Shown: piece by piece, positions 12,276 through 26,400 of the stretch
Numbering within the stretch: the first letter of the stretch is position 1
Layout: every line of letters begins with the position of its first letter
Origin: Branchiostoma floridae
Taxonomy: Eukaryota > Chordata > Leptocardii > Amphioxiformes > Branchiostomatidae
Reading direction: 5' to 3'
Length of the DNA: 64,000 bases
Assembly (NCBI RefSeq): GCF_000003815.2
Contig: NC_049993.1
Span: 13,865,526 to 13,929,525, forward strand
The notes under the pieces: generated by a model
The model's input: only the letters and a program-made list of their open reading frames with translations
Database searches by the model: none
Told to the model about the DNA's origin: nothing
Translations under genes and position numbers: made by a program

Positions 12276-15200
12276 GTAAGTGGATAGTGTGTCCAGAAAA
12301 GAGGTTAATGTCCTATAGCCTTTTTGAGTCTGTGGGAACAGTGGGCTGTTATCCACTGTGTCTAGGGCACTTTACTGGAAGACAGAGCCCAACCCTCTCC
12401 TTCCACCCATTTTACCTTTCCAGTCAAAGTCAGATATCTATTTTCAAACCTGGCTGAAGGAAGGAAAGTTGTCTTAAATGCCTTTCCCAAATACAGTATG
12501 TCTAGCCAGGAATGCAAGGAATCAAACTCTTTACCTCTCAATCTCGTGTCCGCATGCATAGCCACTCAGCCATTTGATACCACATGTCCACAAATACAGA
12601 AGTATAATTCCGTAGCAGTGTCCACCTGTGCATAAGGACCACCTGGCTATCATGAGTCAGAAATAAACTGGCATAGAGCCAGTGGTTGCTATTCAGCTAG
12701 TGGTTGCTATTCAGCTACTCTAGTATTGCCCAGGAAGACAGGAATGTGTACACTGTCTTTGAATGTAGATGGACAATAAGACTGATGAAGTAAGAAGGGC
12801 TTTGTGCTTGAAGAAAGAGAGAGGCACATTATGACAACACTACAGCTGTGCATGAATTAGAGACAAAATGAAGAGATGTGAATTTTTGAATGCTCTTAGC
12901 GCCCCTGTCCTTGGTGCTGAATACACAGAAATTGTGCAGGGAATACCATCACATGGAAAGTGAGCACTGCTGTCATGTAAGTGTCCTTCTCTACAAGGAC
13001 AACAAGGAAACTACCATTTAGAGGGCTCTAAAAGAAGCAATTGGGGAAAAGAAGGAGTATAATCATTCTCAAGGCAAGCCCAAAGCTGCAATTGAATATA
13101 GAAGAGGAGGTATAACCATTCTTAAAGCAAGCCCAAAGGTGTTGTTGTCAAGCAACGAAAAAATTTAAATGTTAGAAAGTTTTTTATTGCCATGTTATCT
13201 TATTCACATTGGATGAAAAAGGCCTATCTACACTACACAGTATCAGACCAACGGCTGAAAAAGTCTTAGGCAATACAGTTTTCATTTACATATAGCCGTA
13301 GTAGGTCGAATGAATTGACTTATCGGTAGAGGGGCCCTTTCTAAATGTACAGCTGTAAATTTACTGGCCTTTTACAAGCCCTCTAACCCAGCCTTACATT
13401 CTTTCTACATCTTTACAAGCATGTGGGGTTTTCATATGTTTGCATTGGTTTTAATCCGGGTGCTTCGTTTCTTTCAAGTTGGACGCCACTTTGAACGTTT
13501 GGGGATTTTCACCCTTTCTTACAAGTAGTGATTTGTTTCTTCAATAAAGGAAACCACAGATGCATGCAACCTGTTGTTTACGGCCTGTTGTTAAGATTGA
13601 TGATGGGCGATATGCACCAGCCATTTGGGACTCAAGAACGGAAACTAAAAAGTTTGCTACACGTCTGAGCCAGATGCTGTCCTAAGATATGGAGTGATGA
13701 AGTGAGAAGAGGTAGCTCAGCCTGTCCAAGAGGTATTGAAGGATAGGGCTATCTCCTTGATCTGATAGAATAAGAGCTAAAAGAGAAAACTTGTCAATCC
13801 CACAGAGGAAGGACTTGGTTAATGCATTGTCTTGAGAAATTACCGCAGGCGTATCTGTAATGAAATCTGTGTCGTATGCAGGTTTTCGATGGTTTTTACG
13901 ATGCAATTGTTTTCCGATTCGGGAGCCTCGTGAAAGTAGATCTGTGATATAGCCAGATGGTAGAATTAGAGTGCGGCTAACAAAGTCAACTTAAATGAGT
14001 TGGCACCTGATTCATCATGGCGTTGATGGGGTGCGAGTCTTGTGACTCGCAGAGAAGCAAAGCGAAACTCGCGTCTACTGATATGTGTGGTAATAACTCC
14101 GACTGTGTTTGAGCATGTGAAACGTTCTTTGAGTCGGCTCTCTCAAGCGTGCATTTGCATATGCTGCCGATAGACTGTAAAATAGTCTCGTGTTACAATC
14201 ATTGATTTTTCTTTGCGACAAGAGAGTGTTAGTTCGTTGTACGTCATTCAATATGGAACCTTTATTGCTTCTATGTTGTAAAGTACTTGCAGTCTTTGTT
14301 GTTAGTGTTGCCAGATAATAGCTGTATGGATCCCATTATTGGGTACCAAAGGCAGGAGTTTCCAACTTTCAACACTCAAAAAGTAAACTTTTACATTGTC
14401 ATGCCAAACACACACGTCAAATGTAACACCAACTATTAGTCATAATTAATGGACTTGAAGTGTGGATTATTAAAGCAATCAAGTAAATATCTCATCTATT
14501 AACTGTAAGCGACAGCTTTATGAGCTGGGAGATCTCTTCCGTGACGTGTAGAAGTAATAACTACGCAAATTGTCGTTAATAGCTGTAAAGAGATTATGAT
14601 TCTTTGACAATATGCTGACAAAAGCATAACTGTGAAAAGTTCTCAATACCTGTCTATACAAGTATGTCAAGGACTTTTTGATCTTGCAATAGGGGTCTCA
14701 AACACTTGGAGTTATGGTGGAGAACTTTTAAGCTTCGGAAGGCTACCAGTAATAGCTACACAACACCGTTAACAGCCTTAAGTCTCTAGTGACTTGTTCA
14801 TTTGCTTTTAAGCATGTAAGGGGGTGTATTCAGGGCAAGGGTTACTAGGTCAAATCTCCTCTTGGACTAACTTCCAACTGTTTTAAATCCACCCACGTCA
14901 AAAATCTCTTCCTCTGGGTTTTTACAGAGTCCGCTTCAGTGCTGTTTTTTTTCCTGGCAGGAAAGCGTAGGCACATGGCTCACCAGAAGAAATATCGTTC
15001 TGAAGCATTTGATGTATCTGCCTGTCATTATTAATACCATTGTTGCTCTCCGAGCTGCACTCGTTGACGTTTTTGTTTCGGGGAGTAATCCCGGGGAATA
15101 AATTCAGGGAGCAATTTTGGTGCCTCGGAGGCATTCGGGTACGCTGGAGATTTGTTTCCTGATGTGGCGCCGTATCACCATATCAGCAACACTCCGTCAT

Positions 15201-18200
15201 CAAACAGGTGTGGGGCGCCAGATAAAGGCAACGGAAAAACCTGCATCCAAGGAAATCGTTATTTCTGCGACATTTCGCATAACAGTTACGACCCAACTTT
15301 CACAGTTTTGAAGTAAACACCACCCATAAATACATGCAATCTGCTACATGGGTTATCTGTTGTATATGTTCTTATCTTTTTTTTTGTATCCAAGTCACAT
15401 TCAGTGGAAACATTATAAGTTTTTTATTAGATATTTATGTTTTAGATTCTGTTATGTAACATTCTCTGTCATAATTTCCCCAGGGATACTAAGACTGTCA
15501 CATTATAAAGAGGGTATTATCGAGGCCTTCTCTGGAATGTCTTGAAAACCTGGATGTCAAGAGCATGCATACTTTGCATAGGAATCATGAGAGTCGACAT
15601 TACATTTAAGTTCTTTTGGAAGGATAAAGCTTTTCAAAGAATATAACCATTCTCATCCCAGGCCTTTTCCTTATGTCTCAAAAGTGTCCCTGAACACAAA
15701 TTCAAAACAGTCCCAAAGTATAAGCTTAAATTTTTCATGCCCTTTACATGTACTTAAATTGAAATTTACTTACAGTGGGAAAATACATTTTGCCCTTTTT
15801 CCTGCCTAATGTTACTGTATATTTAAAAAACACTTTACTTGGGCTTGTATTGAAGATGGGATTTATTTCAAATGTCCAAAAGTGCACATTGCATTGTCCT
15901 GGGCCAAATTTTGGTGGCCCCTGGCCCAAGGGACACTCTTAATTTCGAGCCCCGTTAACCTGATGATCCTGACAGTTAATCCATTAACAGCACATATCAC
16001 TAAATGCAAATCTGACCCACTTTTAAGATCCTCCAAGCGAAAGCAGTATCCAATGGAACATCTCTGTTTTATCGAGCTAATTGCTTATGCTAGTCTATGA
16101 CCCCAAAGAATACTATCCCCATAAGTCTTCAATGGTAGTAAAGTAGGTGACATAGTAAAATGCACATTATTAAGACATTAATGTAGACGTACATATAGGA
16201 CAGTAAAAGATGTGATGGCCGTTATGTCCAAATGATAGAGTGTGCGCCCTACTTCAGAGCTTAAGTTGGATCGGTTTTATTAGTCTTTCAAAATGATGAG
16301 TTTGAATACCCCAGAGTGAATGTTGTACTAACTTTGGCATAATCAAACATGAGTAACATGAGCACAATTACAGTTATGCTGGGTTTCAGCTTTAAGGGGC
16401 ATACATGTAAGTTTGGTGGGTTCATTTTGCAACAGGAATGAGAATATTTGGAATGTATTTGAAAAATATTCTTAAGAAGGTTTTTATCACTCACATCAGG
16501 TCAAATTTTCAAAATATTGCGTCACTTGCCAGCAGTTAAAAAAAGACTTTTGGTAGGGTCATTTAGGTACCCGGAAATAACTTTTTTTCCTACTTGTAGT
16601 CTTTATCAGAAACTTCATGCAACTTGTACACAGAGCCATATGTTGGGAATATCAATTACTCTTGCAATATTGGTTTGTATCAATATTGCTGCCCGATCTT
16701 TCTGTTATTTCCCAGTGGCCCCTTTTTCATCTTTGCGTACAGTGTAGGAAGACACCTATAGCATTCCTTACCAAGTTTCATTCTCACGGGGCCCAGAAAA
16801 ACCAATCTGCTCTAAACTTTCTGTATGTCTAGGTAGTACTTTCAGCCCTTTGGGTGCCTTGTATTTTTTTTTAAAGCAACTTTTGCATTCGCTTCAATTG
16901 ACAACGGGAAATAATCTCGTGTTCTGATGCCTCCCCTGGGATGACTTTTCTTTTCAATGTATCTGTGATATGAATTGTAGTTAAGGAAAGAAAGGGGAAG
17001 TTTTAGGAGGAAGTTTTGTATGCCTCAAAAATTCACCACCAAGTATGGTAAGGCTGCAGTGCACTTGTAGCTACCAAAACGCTAAAAAAAGTTTGAGTCC
17101 CCTGATTTCCTTTGCCGGTGACACAAATTTCTTAACGTTATTCAGGTAATAATGAGTTCCTAGCTTTGGTTTTGGTTTAGGATGTTAAATGGAGGTTCCA
17201 TGTTTGAGGAGAGCCACACCTTTTAAGCACTTTAAAGATCCCACCACACTTGAAAAGAGTCCTCCTCGCTGTGAGTGAAGCAATTTAATCTGGATATGCA
17301 GGTTGTACTGTTGAGTACGTTACACCATGAGGCAGTTTACCATGTATTCAATGCAAATAAATATAAACTACAATAAGCTTTGCCTCAGTCCAAAGTCTTC
17401 CACTTTCAAGCCAATTTAAAGTTCTGTTGATGCAGATGAATCTACTCCAAATGGACAGCAAGACAACAAAGAATTACATTTATCATTTGTTGGCTTTGCC
17501 GTTGGTGTAAAAAATCCATTGAACGTTTTTGCTATGATGATAGCATTGAATTCTTAGTTAGTCAGATGTGCTAAAACCTTTGTTCACCATTCCGCTGAAG
17601 CTCAACCAACCTTGACTTCAAAATAACTGTCAAATTTAAGTTATTACCAAGACACGACAAGCAAATGGTCTTTGGGGGGCAGCAAAAACGATTCTTATCA
17701 TTGTTTTACAGTGTTGGAAAGTTTCAGCTGTCAAAGTTGCTTACTTTGATGATGGATAGCCGTCGTAATTGGTCAAAGGTTAAGGGCAGCATGATGCTGT
17801 TCTCTCTCGACGCCGAGAAAATCTTTCCACCTCTCACCTCACCTCGCTGCACACCGGTTCCACCATGCATCATTCCACCCCACCCCAGACACCTTGTACA
17901 ATTACTCGTTTCTTTAGGGGAAAAGCTTTTCGCTGGGTCTGCATGTTGGAGGATATTTGTCTCCCTTATCTGTGCTTTGCAGGTTTTTCCCTTACGTACT
18001 TACACAGCCCGTAGATCTGTCTTCTGTTGCGGAGAGCGAGGCGGCGTATGCATTGTTGCTCTTGTGTGCGGTGCCTATGGTTGTCAGAGCACCGCTGCTC
18101 TTGAGCGAATCTCGCGCCTGCAACTTTATCAAGTCAATTTAGCTGTTCGAAATATTTTTCCACAGGGGGTTTCTTGACGTATCATGTTCAACTTTCTCTT

Positions 18201-18264
18201 CCAAAGAAGAGAGCTTGGTGTGGGCAATGGTGTATACAAAATTACGAGTGTATTAAAACTTTGG

Positions 18265-18480
18265 AAAACCCTAGCCTGTAGCTCAACTGGTAGCAGCCTC
18301 ACAGTTGAGCTCCTGGTTCCAATGAGTTTGTAACTTGGAGACCCCCCTTTCAATCCTTGGAAGGGTATCTTACATGTAGTTGGGGCTACACCTGTTTTTC
18401 AGAAGGGATGTACAGTTGTAAAAGTAGAGTCCTATGTTCGAGGAGGTGCCTTGAACATGTAAAAGGGGAAGGGCTAGCAG
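18265..18480 (+). mobile_element. tRNA-derived SINE, degenerate
   Basis: A good pol III A-box, TAGCTCAACTGG, sits at 18279-18290. A B-box-like ggttccaatga follows at 18315-18325, at about the tRNA spacing. There is no acceptor-stem pairing and a long unrelated body follows, so it is a tRNA-derived element rather than a tRNA gene. The body contains ttcgaggaggtgcc and similar phrases. The exact end is not visible. Confidence 0.6.
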
Positions 18481-21400
18481 CCCCTCCCTGTAGAATAATT
18501 AGACTTCATGAACTTATCACCCATATTACGATTGCAGTTACCCAAAGTACATGTACTTTGCAGTCAAAACACAGTGTATGATTAAAATAGTTTGAAATTC
18601 TAAATCCTGCCCTAAAAGAAGAAACTTCTGCATCATGTTGTCTGTATTGATGCTATAACTTGAATAATTAGACTTGCCGTTACATTTATCCTGTGAAACC
18701 ATTAAGATGTCATCTTAGGTTTTCTCTGAGTTTGCCTTGTGGAATAAATGAACTCTAACAACCGCCAATAATCCAGAAAAATTGTCTAAAGGCTGTTGTA
18801 GTCTATGATGAATTTATAAGCTTGGGTTTGGGTATTAGTTTTTAGCATGATGAAGGAGGTTAGACATTAGACTGCATTAAATTACTTATGAATCTTGATT
18901 AACAAGGACATAGAAGTTCAATAGTGCGTCAGACTTCTCAAGGTAAAACTCCTATAACTTAGTGGTTACCTAAAGAAAAGCACTTGGTACTGCCTTGCTC
19001 TGTATGTAAGTACTTCCTTTCTTTCCATAAACATTTGCATTAATTTTTGTGGAATTAGCTTTAGGTTACAAATCATAATTCAAAAACTTGCTGGTATAAC
19101 TTTACTTTTGTCACAGCTATTGCAAGCTGAAGGATATGTAATTATGTTTTTTTTGTTCGAAAGCCCATATATCCACAAGGTCCACTTTTATGTCCAGTTA
19201 TACTGACCCCTTTCTCGTTCCGCCATAAAAGCAACGAAGTGTTTCTTATCTTGTTTTCCACAGGCCCTTTCCCAGCCACTGTGAGTGAATTATTTGGGTG
19301 TACGTTACATTATTCTGGTTTATCAGATTTTCTCAGCCCACCTCTCACACAGGATAAGTGGGTGAGGAGGAATTGATTATTCCGCGAGTGTTTCTTGCAG
19401 GGCCCCTGACCTCCTCATCGGCAGTCGCCTGACGTGTAGATATTGGTCATCAGGTGCAGAATGGGTTGGCAGTGATCCCTTGTAATGCCGGGGTACGGAT
19501 CAAGATAGATACGTGGCATTATCTGTAAATACCACGTTACCTTCGCAAACCGTACGCTGCTGCACCTATAGGAAAACAGCCCGAATTCTAAGACATCTCC
19601 CCCCCCCCCCCGGTTGTTTGACACGAGAGCACAAGAAATGCTCTCATTTGGCATTCATTATTTTCCAATATTTATAAGGTCACAGTTTTAGCCTCAAGCC
19701 TATTATGCTGTATACAGCACCGCAGTAATTTGCACATTAGCCATCATTGTATCCTTATTTTCCCTACGTTTTATGAATCGTAACTTTATGACACTATTTT
19801 CTATTGGTGTAAGCAGTGAGATTTTCTGGCTGCTGGTTTTAGTTGGGAGTATATAAAACAGTATAATTTCTTCCCGTGCATATTTTCCATTTAGAAGACT
19901 CAGAGCAAGCTCCCTAAACCTAGCCAGAGGTAGTAACTTCGACCTTGCCTCATGTCAATGACATGTTTGTTGAGATAGAACACCGTCGTAAAAGCGAAAC
20001 ACCTTTATGTAAAAACCGTTATGCATTTGCCCCCGGCATACTGGCTCAGCAAGTGGAATTGCCTGCCATCAACCAAGGCATTAAACAAGAAATATTGGCT
20101 TTTACGTCGCATTTGACTAGACAACTGTGGCAAGAATTATCTAGTCCAACACTTTCAAATCTAGAAATTGAGCCATCTGGTTACTTGCGGAACTATAAAA
20201 TGAAGCAGATGGCACTTAACAAACGGAAAGTTAGATGTCCTTGATTCTTGCAAGGGAGGCGCCCGACATTTGGTCAGGGACCTTGAAACTGATGGCTGCT
20301 CATTTGTCAAAATGTTCAATCTTTTCCCACTGGTCAAAAGTATTGTTTTCAGTTGCCAGTAATCTAATATGGAGTACATGAACATGTATGTACGAAAAGT
20401 TTCTTACAGGATATCTCATGGCTTGTTGAAACCAATATTTAGTCTGACAAATTTCTTTCTACAACCGTTACAGTACTTGTGAGCATTCAATAGTAACCAT
20501 TCACTCTGAAACGAGCAGACCTTTTGACTAAATAGCACATTTTAAAACATGGTTATAGCAAGAAAAAATCGTATGGATGGCATCCTGCAGTGTTACATGA
20601 CATTGAAAAATGATATTTTGAAAATTAAAGACCTTCAAAATCTGCACATTCAAGAATTCTCTCAGAACAATTATGAAGCAACGGACATCTGACTGTCTTG
20701 TTGGCTATGAATATCATTTGTTTTACGTCCAAAACTTCTTTCAAAATTTGCAAAGCAATGACCAATGTGTTGCCCAAGTTCACAGTAAATTGGCTGGATG
20801 TAAAGTTTACACTGTCTTTTGAATTTCAAAGTTAGTGCCATTCCAGGTAATAGTTTCTGCCTCTATGGGAGTTGTATGTAAAGAAGTAGGTGATGAATGG
20901 AAGTTTTTTTTAAATTTGTGTCCAGTCTTAAAGTATTGGATCAAAAGGAAATTTTTAAAGAGTAATGCATCTTATTAAGTTATAGGTTCGTAATGGAATG
21001 TGATTGAAAGGAGAGAGACATAAAGAGATGTGTGGTTTGTTGCAACAGTGATTGTGCAGACTAGAGGTGACAGGTAAAAGTGCCTTAAGTTAATTTAAAC
21101 ATTAGGATCTACATAGAAACGCCTTGATTTATAGTATGTAATGTTAATTTTGTTGGCAGCCGGAGTAGACAGTTTTGAAATAAAAAATGAAGGGATGTTG
21201 TGGAAAATTGGGAATCTCGTTGCTGTAGTATTCTGTATTGGGCCAAAGTCTATAGTGAGCCATTAGTTTTTGACTGTATCCTTCTCATCTTTAGAAGCTA
21301 TTAATTGTTACAGTTTAACTAGCTCCATGTTCCTTCATAGCTTACTTGGCCAATGTTACTTTTACCTCTTGTAGGCAATGTCATTGAGAGATTCCTGCAT

Positions 21401-21599
21401 GCATGGAAGTAAGGAAAAGAGCAGAATGAGCAAGAGGGAAAAGTTAGACAGAAGCTGTCTTCATTTACATGGAGGGGGTTACTGGCCTTCTGCCTAAACC
21501 TGTAGAGTTATCCAGGCATTAAACTCTTTACATGCCCTGAAATTAGTCCAAAATGAGATGGCCTTTGTCAAATTAAATATTGATTAAATTTCTATCATT

Positions 21600-22640
21600 A
21601 GTCCCGGCAGTGATTAAAGCCCACTTTGACACTCCGGCATCGACATGATCGATCTGGTCTCATTCGATTGGCTCTCGCGATGCAGACACCGCTGCCCCGG
21701 GGGTGGAATTAGTTTACGTCGAGTGACACTCGTGCAAGTTTTATCGCCGGCTGGGCGGAGTAGTTTGATGGGCGCAGTGCCGTCCCCCTTTATTGGCTGC
21801 CCTCTCCGTTGATGACCTAGCGAAGTTGTACTTACTACCGTTGACATTGACAGGGGAAAATGGGGCAAGCAATATCCCACGCCACGTCTCGCACACTAAG
21901 GAGGAAAAACTGACACAACTTTAAATTCTCCTGGCAGGCTGTCCCCTCATACTGTATGCAAGCCGCTCTCTTACTAACGGTGATTTCTAGGATGGACATA
22001 AAAACTTTATGACCCCTCTGACCACGGTAGTAAAATTCTCATTTCGCTGATAAGAGAGAGAGGACGGTGGGTCGTGATCAGAAACTGCAAGCGAGCGAAA
22101 TAGCTGTAACAACATCTCGTGGCACTTTGTTTGAATAGAAATAAAGCCGGGGCCGGTTTATGCGCACTTAAAGTGTGCTCACGACCCTACAGTGTACGCG
22201 CCGGCAGAAGAAAGATGGCGTCTGGAGGGGTATTTGTCTGTCACTGAATAGCTCCTGCCCCATCTTGTTCAAGAGAAGGATTGCCTCTACCCCTGTCTAA
22301 TTTCAACGTCATATATTGGGGCTCAATAAACACAGATTGATGGCGTAACATGAGAGCCCAGAACGTTTGGACAGGTCAGTTCGACTGGAAAGATTTACTG
22401 CAAATCGGGCTAATATGTCACCGAAATTTGCTCCACTGCACCGTAATCTCTGGTCCAAATGGCGGGGGGTTAACACGTATTGATGTCAGGCACCCACACA
22501 GGTAAAGGTTGCTAATTCCGAGTCCAGGGATAATGGAGATGGGCTATTTCCCTGGAGTAATCTCAGGTAGAATCAGCAGAAAACGCTTAGTGTCGAGATT
22601 GCAAGGAGTTCCCAAGGATCTGATACATCTTTGGCCTTGA
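21600..22640. promoter_or_regulatory. GC-richer unique island, candidate cis-regulatory
   Basis: About 1 kb of GC- and CpG-richer, repeat-free sequence in the middle of the large intron. At 22164-22178 there is a near-palindrome, gcacttaaagtgtgc, whose half CACTTAA resembles an NK2-type homeodomain site. A GATA-type gctgataaga occurs near 22047. Such motifs are common by chance, so they are hints only. No open frame of any interest covers the island. Confidence 0.25.
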
Positions 22641-22852
22641 GTTTTTCAGTCTAGATTGTGGTCTGTGAAATTTTTGCAGTCGCACACTTTTGTCGGAAAA
22701 GTTTGTGGCAGCATGGAAAGTTTAAGAAAAAATATTGACCACTTTCCTATGTGTTTTTTTTAAATTTAAAAAAAATGTCCTCTATACAAAAATGATCTGA
22801 TTACATGTTAGTCTAGACAAATGATCATAGTATATCAGTGGACATTTCCTAG

Positions 22853-23554
22853 GTGATAAGTTGTAAATACCATCAATCATGTGTACACATGTATGCCCTC
22901 TTTATCCATAACACTATCCTTTTCACAAGAACCTAAATCTTTTGCGATCAGAACATTTTTTAGTTTTCCAGTAGGAATACCTACATGTATTCACCTACAG
23001 TTTCATTTTGTAGAACTTAAGCAGTGCCTCTGATTTACATTATGTATGTGTAAGAGCCCAGTATACATTTAGCTGCTTAGAGCTTTGTGTTTAAGAGGTT
23101 TGTGTTTGTACACATGTATTTTATAGCACATCCTCTATACACAAATTCTATGGTTGGAAGCAAAAAAGATGTTTCATGAATTCTGGCAGTTAAAGTCTTG
23201 TGATAAGTTGTAAATACCATCAATCTTGTTTAGACATGTATACACACTTTATCCAAAATATTAATCACTATCCTTTTCACAAGAACCTAAATCTTTTGCA
23301 ATCAGAACTTTTTTTAGTTTTCCAGTAGGAATACCCACATGTATTCACATACATGTAGTTTCATTTTGTAGAACATTAGTAGTGCCACTGATTTAGATAA
23401 TGTGTAAGAGCCCAGTATACATTTAGCTGCTTAGAGCTTTGTGTTTAAGAGGTTTGTGTTTGTACATATGTATTTTATAGCACATCCTCTATACACGAAT
23501 TCTATGGTTGGAAGCAAAAAAGATGTTTTAAGAATTCTGACAGTTAAAGTCTTG
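22853..23554 (+). repeat. tandem duplication, two ~350-bp copies
   Basis: Copy 1 is 22853-23200 and copy 2 is 23201-23554, abutting head to tail. Both start with tgataagttgtaaatacc and end with cagttaaagtcttg. They share long blocks such as cctaaatcttttgc, ccagtaggaatac, agagcccagtatac and ctatggttggaagc. Differences are scattered substitutions and a few short indels (for example an added ttaatcac-type insert in copy 2), so the duplication is fairly recent. The 116-codon frame starting at 23441 runs from this repeat into unique DNA and is not supported as a gene. Confidence 0.95.
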
Positions 23555-23819
23555 GTTTCAGCCACACTTCTATGGTACGGTAATCTTTTGCGGAGCCTGG
23601 TTTCAAATCACATTTACTGCATTTTCCATCCCATTTTCCAGGCATGGCCTTTGCCTCTTGCCCATACAACTCCTGCACAATGTGGTAAAAGGGGAAAAGT
23701 TTCTGCGCGCACAACGTCAACATACATCACTGTCAAAGGTGTAAAAGCTTCCTTCTCTCTTTGTGGGCACCCCGGGACGTTCAACCTGTAGCCCACACAT
23801 CTTATCCAATGTAGAGAAT

Positions 23820-24830
23820 GACTCATCACCCCCCTCGGCTTTCAAAACTCTCTAAGCCGGCGATGCTAGGATCTTCTTTACAGTTGTGTATCACAGAGTA
23901 CCGTACCCCGGTACAAAGCCTACAGGAGATGAGGAATAACGCTGCCTTTCTGAGTAATCTCGTGCCCGGGCGCATACGAGAGTAGCCTGCATGACTCCCT
24001 TACCCTCTCATCATCCGCGGTGATAAATTTTCTCACTTGACTTTAATCTGAAAGCAACGGCTCGTCTAATCTCGGACGGGGAGAATTTGTCCAGATTAGA
24101 CGGAAATGAAGCTCCCCCGGTGTTGATGAGACGAAATAGGCCTGATTGTGCCCGGCCAATGGGGAAAGTGGTATAATCCTTCACCGCGGTTATTAAGCAC
24201 ATTCGGGAAACTTGCGGGCAGCGTCAATTGGTGGGGAGAGTGCTACCCCGGGGCCTGGAGAAATTGCACACGTGTTAAGTGAAGGCTCTACCGAACCTTC
24301 CTCATGTGAAAGGAATCACGGATGAATGCAAAAGGAGCGCAGGAAGGTATCATTTCTCACACATTAAACACCGGGGGGAGTTTTGGGAGCGGGCAGCCCA
24401 GAGAGCAATCGCGTTACCACGTAACACAAATAAAGTGGAAACAAGAAACACGTCAGCAATCCGCCCACGTCTTGGGCTCCCTTCATTAAAGAGGATTTCT
24501 CCAGCTCGAGAGGGCTTCTTAAGATCAATTTCTTCTTCCAGCAATCTACCAAGGTTCAATTGATAGCGGTGTGAAAGGAACGGGGCTCAAGTGTGCCTCC
24601 ATTATTGGCAGTTACAGCAAGGTCAAACAAGCACAAAGAACGATTGATCTGATACGAGAACTTTTCCCGAACCATTCAAATCCATTTGGCTGGAAAGTGG
24701 GTAGCTCCCAGATTAGGGGTATGAGAACTGATTCAAACAGGCTTTTCCAAACGATATCCAACGCCAACCGTTCACTGACCCATGAAGAACCTTCGCCCAG
24801 ATTTACTTAAAAGAGCAAACGTATCTGCTT
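23820..24830. promoter_or_regulatory. GC-richer unique island, candidate cis-regulatory
   Basis: A kilobase of CpG-rich, repeat-free sequence. Frames of 94 and 79 codons on + and 63-69 codons on - overlap one another and lack any domain, so stop-poor non-coding DNA is the simpler reading. A cacttgactttaatc stretch near 24035 has an NK-type CACTTGA core. Confidence 0.25.
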
Positions 24831-25499
24831 CCATCACCTTTTTCATGGTCAAAAGTTGTTAGGCTTCCCTTTAGAATTTTTTCTTCTTTTGACATTAGTA
24901 CAGTTGCTTTCATCCTAACCATACTAGACTGAAGGTTTTCGTACTTCCTTCTCATGGATTTGATTCAGTAAGACGAGTGTAGCTTGCTCTCTGCCAGCAT
25001 TGGTTTGCATCGATTAGTTGTCAGCAATTTTTTATTGCCCCCCTGGGCTCTGTCCTATCGCATTTTCCATGGCAAAATATGCAACTTGCTATATTGATAG
25101 GAAACAAATGAAGAATTGGTTGATGAATAGTGGTGTAAATGGTATTTTATAGCCTTGTGCATTGTAAACCTCAAAACGTTACTAAGGATTTGAATAAAGA
25201 CCTTTATCTTACATTTTTTGGCCTACAAAGCAAGGACAAAGCATACAATGAAGTATCATAGACATACATGTAGTCTAGCATAGAAATTTGGCTTCTTCTC
25301 CCTTCTTGGTATTGATGAAAATGGTTCATTCTAAAAATGGTAGGTCCTATATGTGAAAATGCTGCAATATATAGGCACAACTACCTGAGTATGTTTACAG
25401 ACATTGCCTGGTGAATAGAGTGGTCAGATGAAATTTCTGTTAAACGGTATTGGCCAGTTTCAAGTCTGCTGTAATACAAGGTCAAGTCTCTTGGCCTAG

Positions 25500-26400
25500 G
25501 AAGGAACCTATTAGAACGGCGTGGCCAGCCGCCAGAAACCGGATCGTTTCTCGTTCAAGGCGCACAAGCCGTGAGCTCATCCATTTCTGCAATACAACAC
25601 CGCATATTCCGAATGTTTAAGGGAGTATTAGCCATCAAACGGAATCGATAGACGACATCAAATAGGCCGTAGAATAATCAATATGTACAGTTAAAATAGG
25701 GACATATGGATCAATAGAGACTGCTTGCGCTCATTTGTAAGCAATTTGACTTTCATAGGCAATTTGGAATTATTGTCAGGGAGAGAAAAGTTTTTTGCTA
25801 TAATGTGCAACATCAGTCTTGTTCTGTATACTCCTTTGGACCAGAGGATGCATGGAAGGAAAGTTTATTACGTGCCGAGGGAATGGAATGGGCTAAAGAA
25901 GTTCACATTGCCCTTGGTCTCCCCTCTATGTAACCATCCATTCATAACCCATAAATTCCTTCACATGCAACAGGAAAGGGATCTCAGTGGAGCTGTTACG
26001 CTACGACTCGGCTACAGTTACCATATATGGAGCCAGAATCGTAACGCAGCCATCGAGATATGCACCCTGAAAAATGAGGCGAATTTCGCTGCCCGACAGT
26101 CCGCGTTTCGGGGATGAAAGATCGCTTTCTGCTCTCAGATTTTCCAGCGCTGGCAGGCATTTGTCTCGAAAATGCTCCCGCCGCAAAAAAAACGGGCAGC
26201 CCAAACTGACAGGTGATAGCCATCTTGCATATTCCGGCACAGAAGATTTCCTCTCTGCACCCAGATTACGAGCGGAATCCAATTTCAGTCTGGAGATAAA
26301 ATCAAACGTGTATTCATTGGAAAAAGCCCATCAAAATCTTTTCAAAGGTAGAGAAATCTGATGCGGGCTTATTCCTCCATCCGACAAAATTCTGCAGTAA
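25500..26400. promoter_or_regulatory. GC-richer unique island, candidate cis-regulatory
   Basis: Repeat-free sequence with raised GC. It includes an octamer-like cttgcatattcc near 26224 and aataatcaatatg near 25673. Open frames of 75-130 codons on both strands overlap heavily and exclude each other. I see no splice-flanked reading frame with family resemblance. Confidence 0.22.

Noticed and set aside
14033-14050. gcgagtc-ttgt-gactcgc hairpin as a regulatory element
   Set aside because: A seven-base stem is easily found by chance in 64 kb and nothing nearby supports a role.
17665-18177. 170-codon open frame on +
   Set aside because: Second-longest frame of the window, but it shows no domain, no composition typical of the real exons here and no co-linear splice partner; chance remains the best reading.
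18279-18325. tRNA gene
   Set aside because: A- and B-box-like sequences are present, but there is no acceptor stem or proper cloverleaf; a tRNA-derived SINE fits better.
24279-24563. 94-codon frame on + with overlapping 62-69-codon frames on -
   Set aside because: Overlapping frames on both strands in a stop-poor GC-richer island; no family resemblance.
25725-26282. 130-codon frame on + and 75-93-codon frames on -
   Set aside because: Same pattern of mutually overlapping frames in a GC-richer island, without domains.
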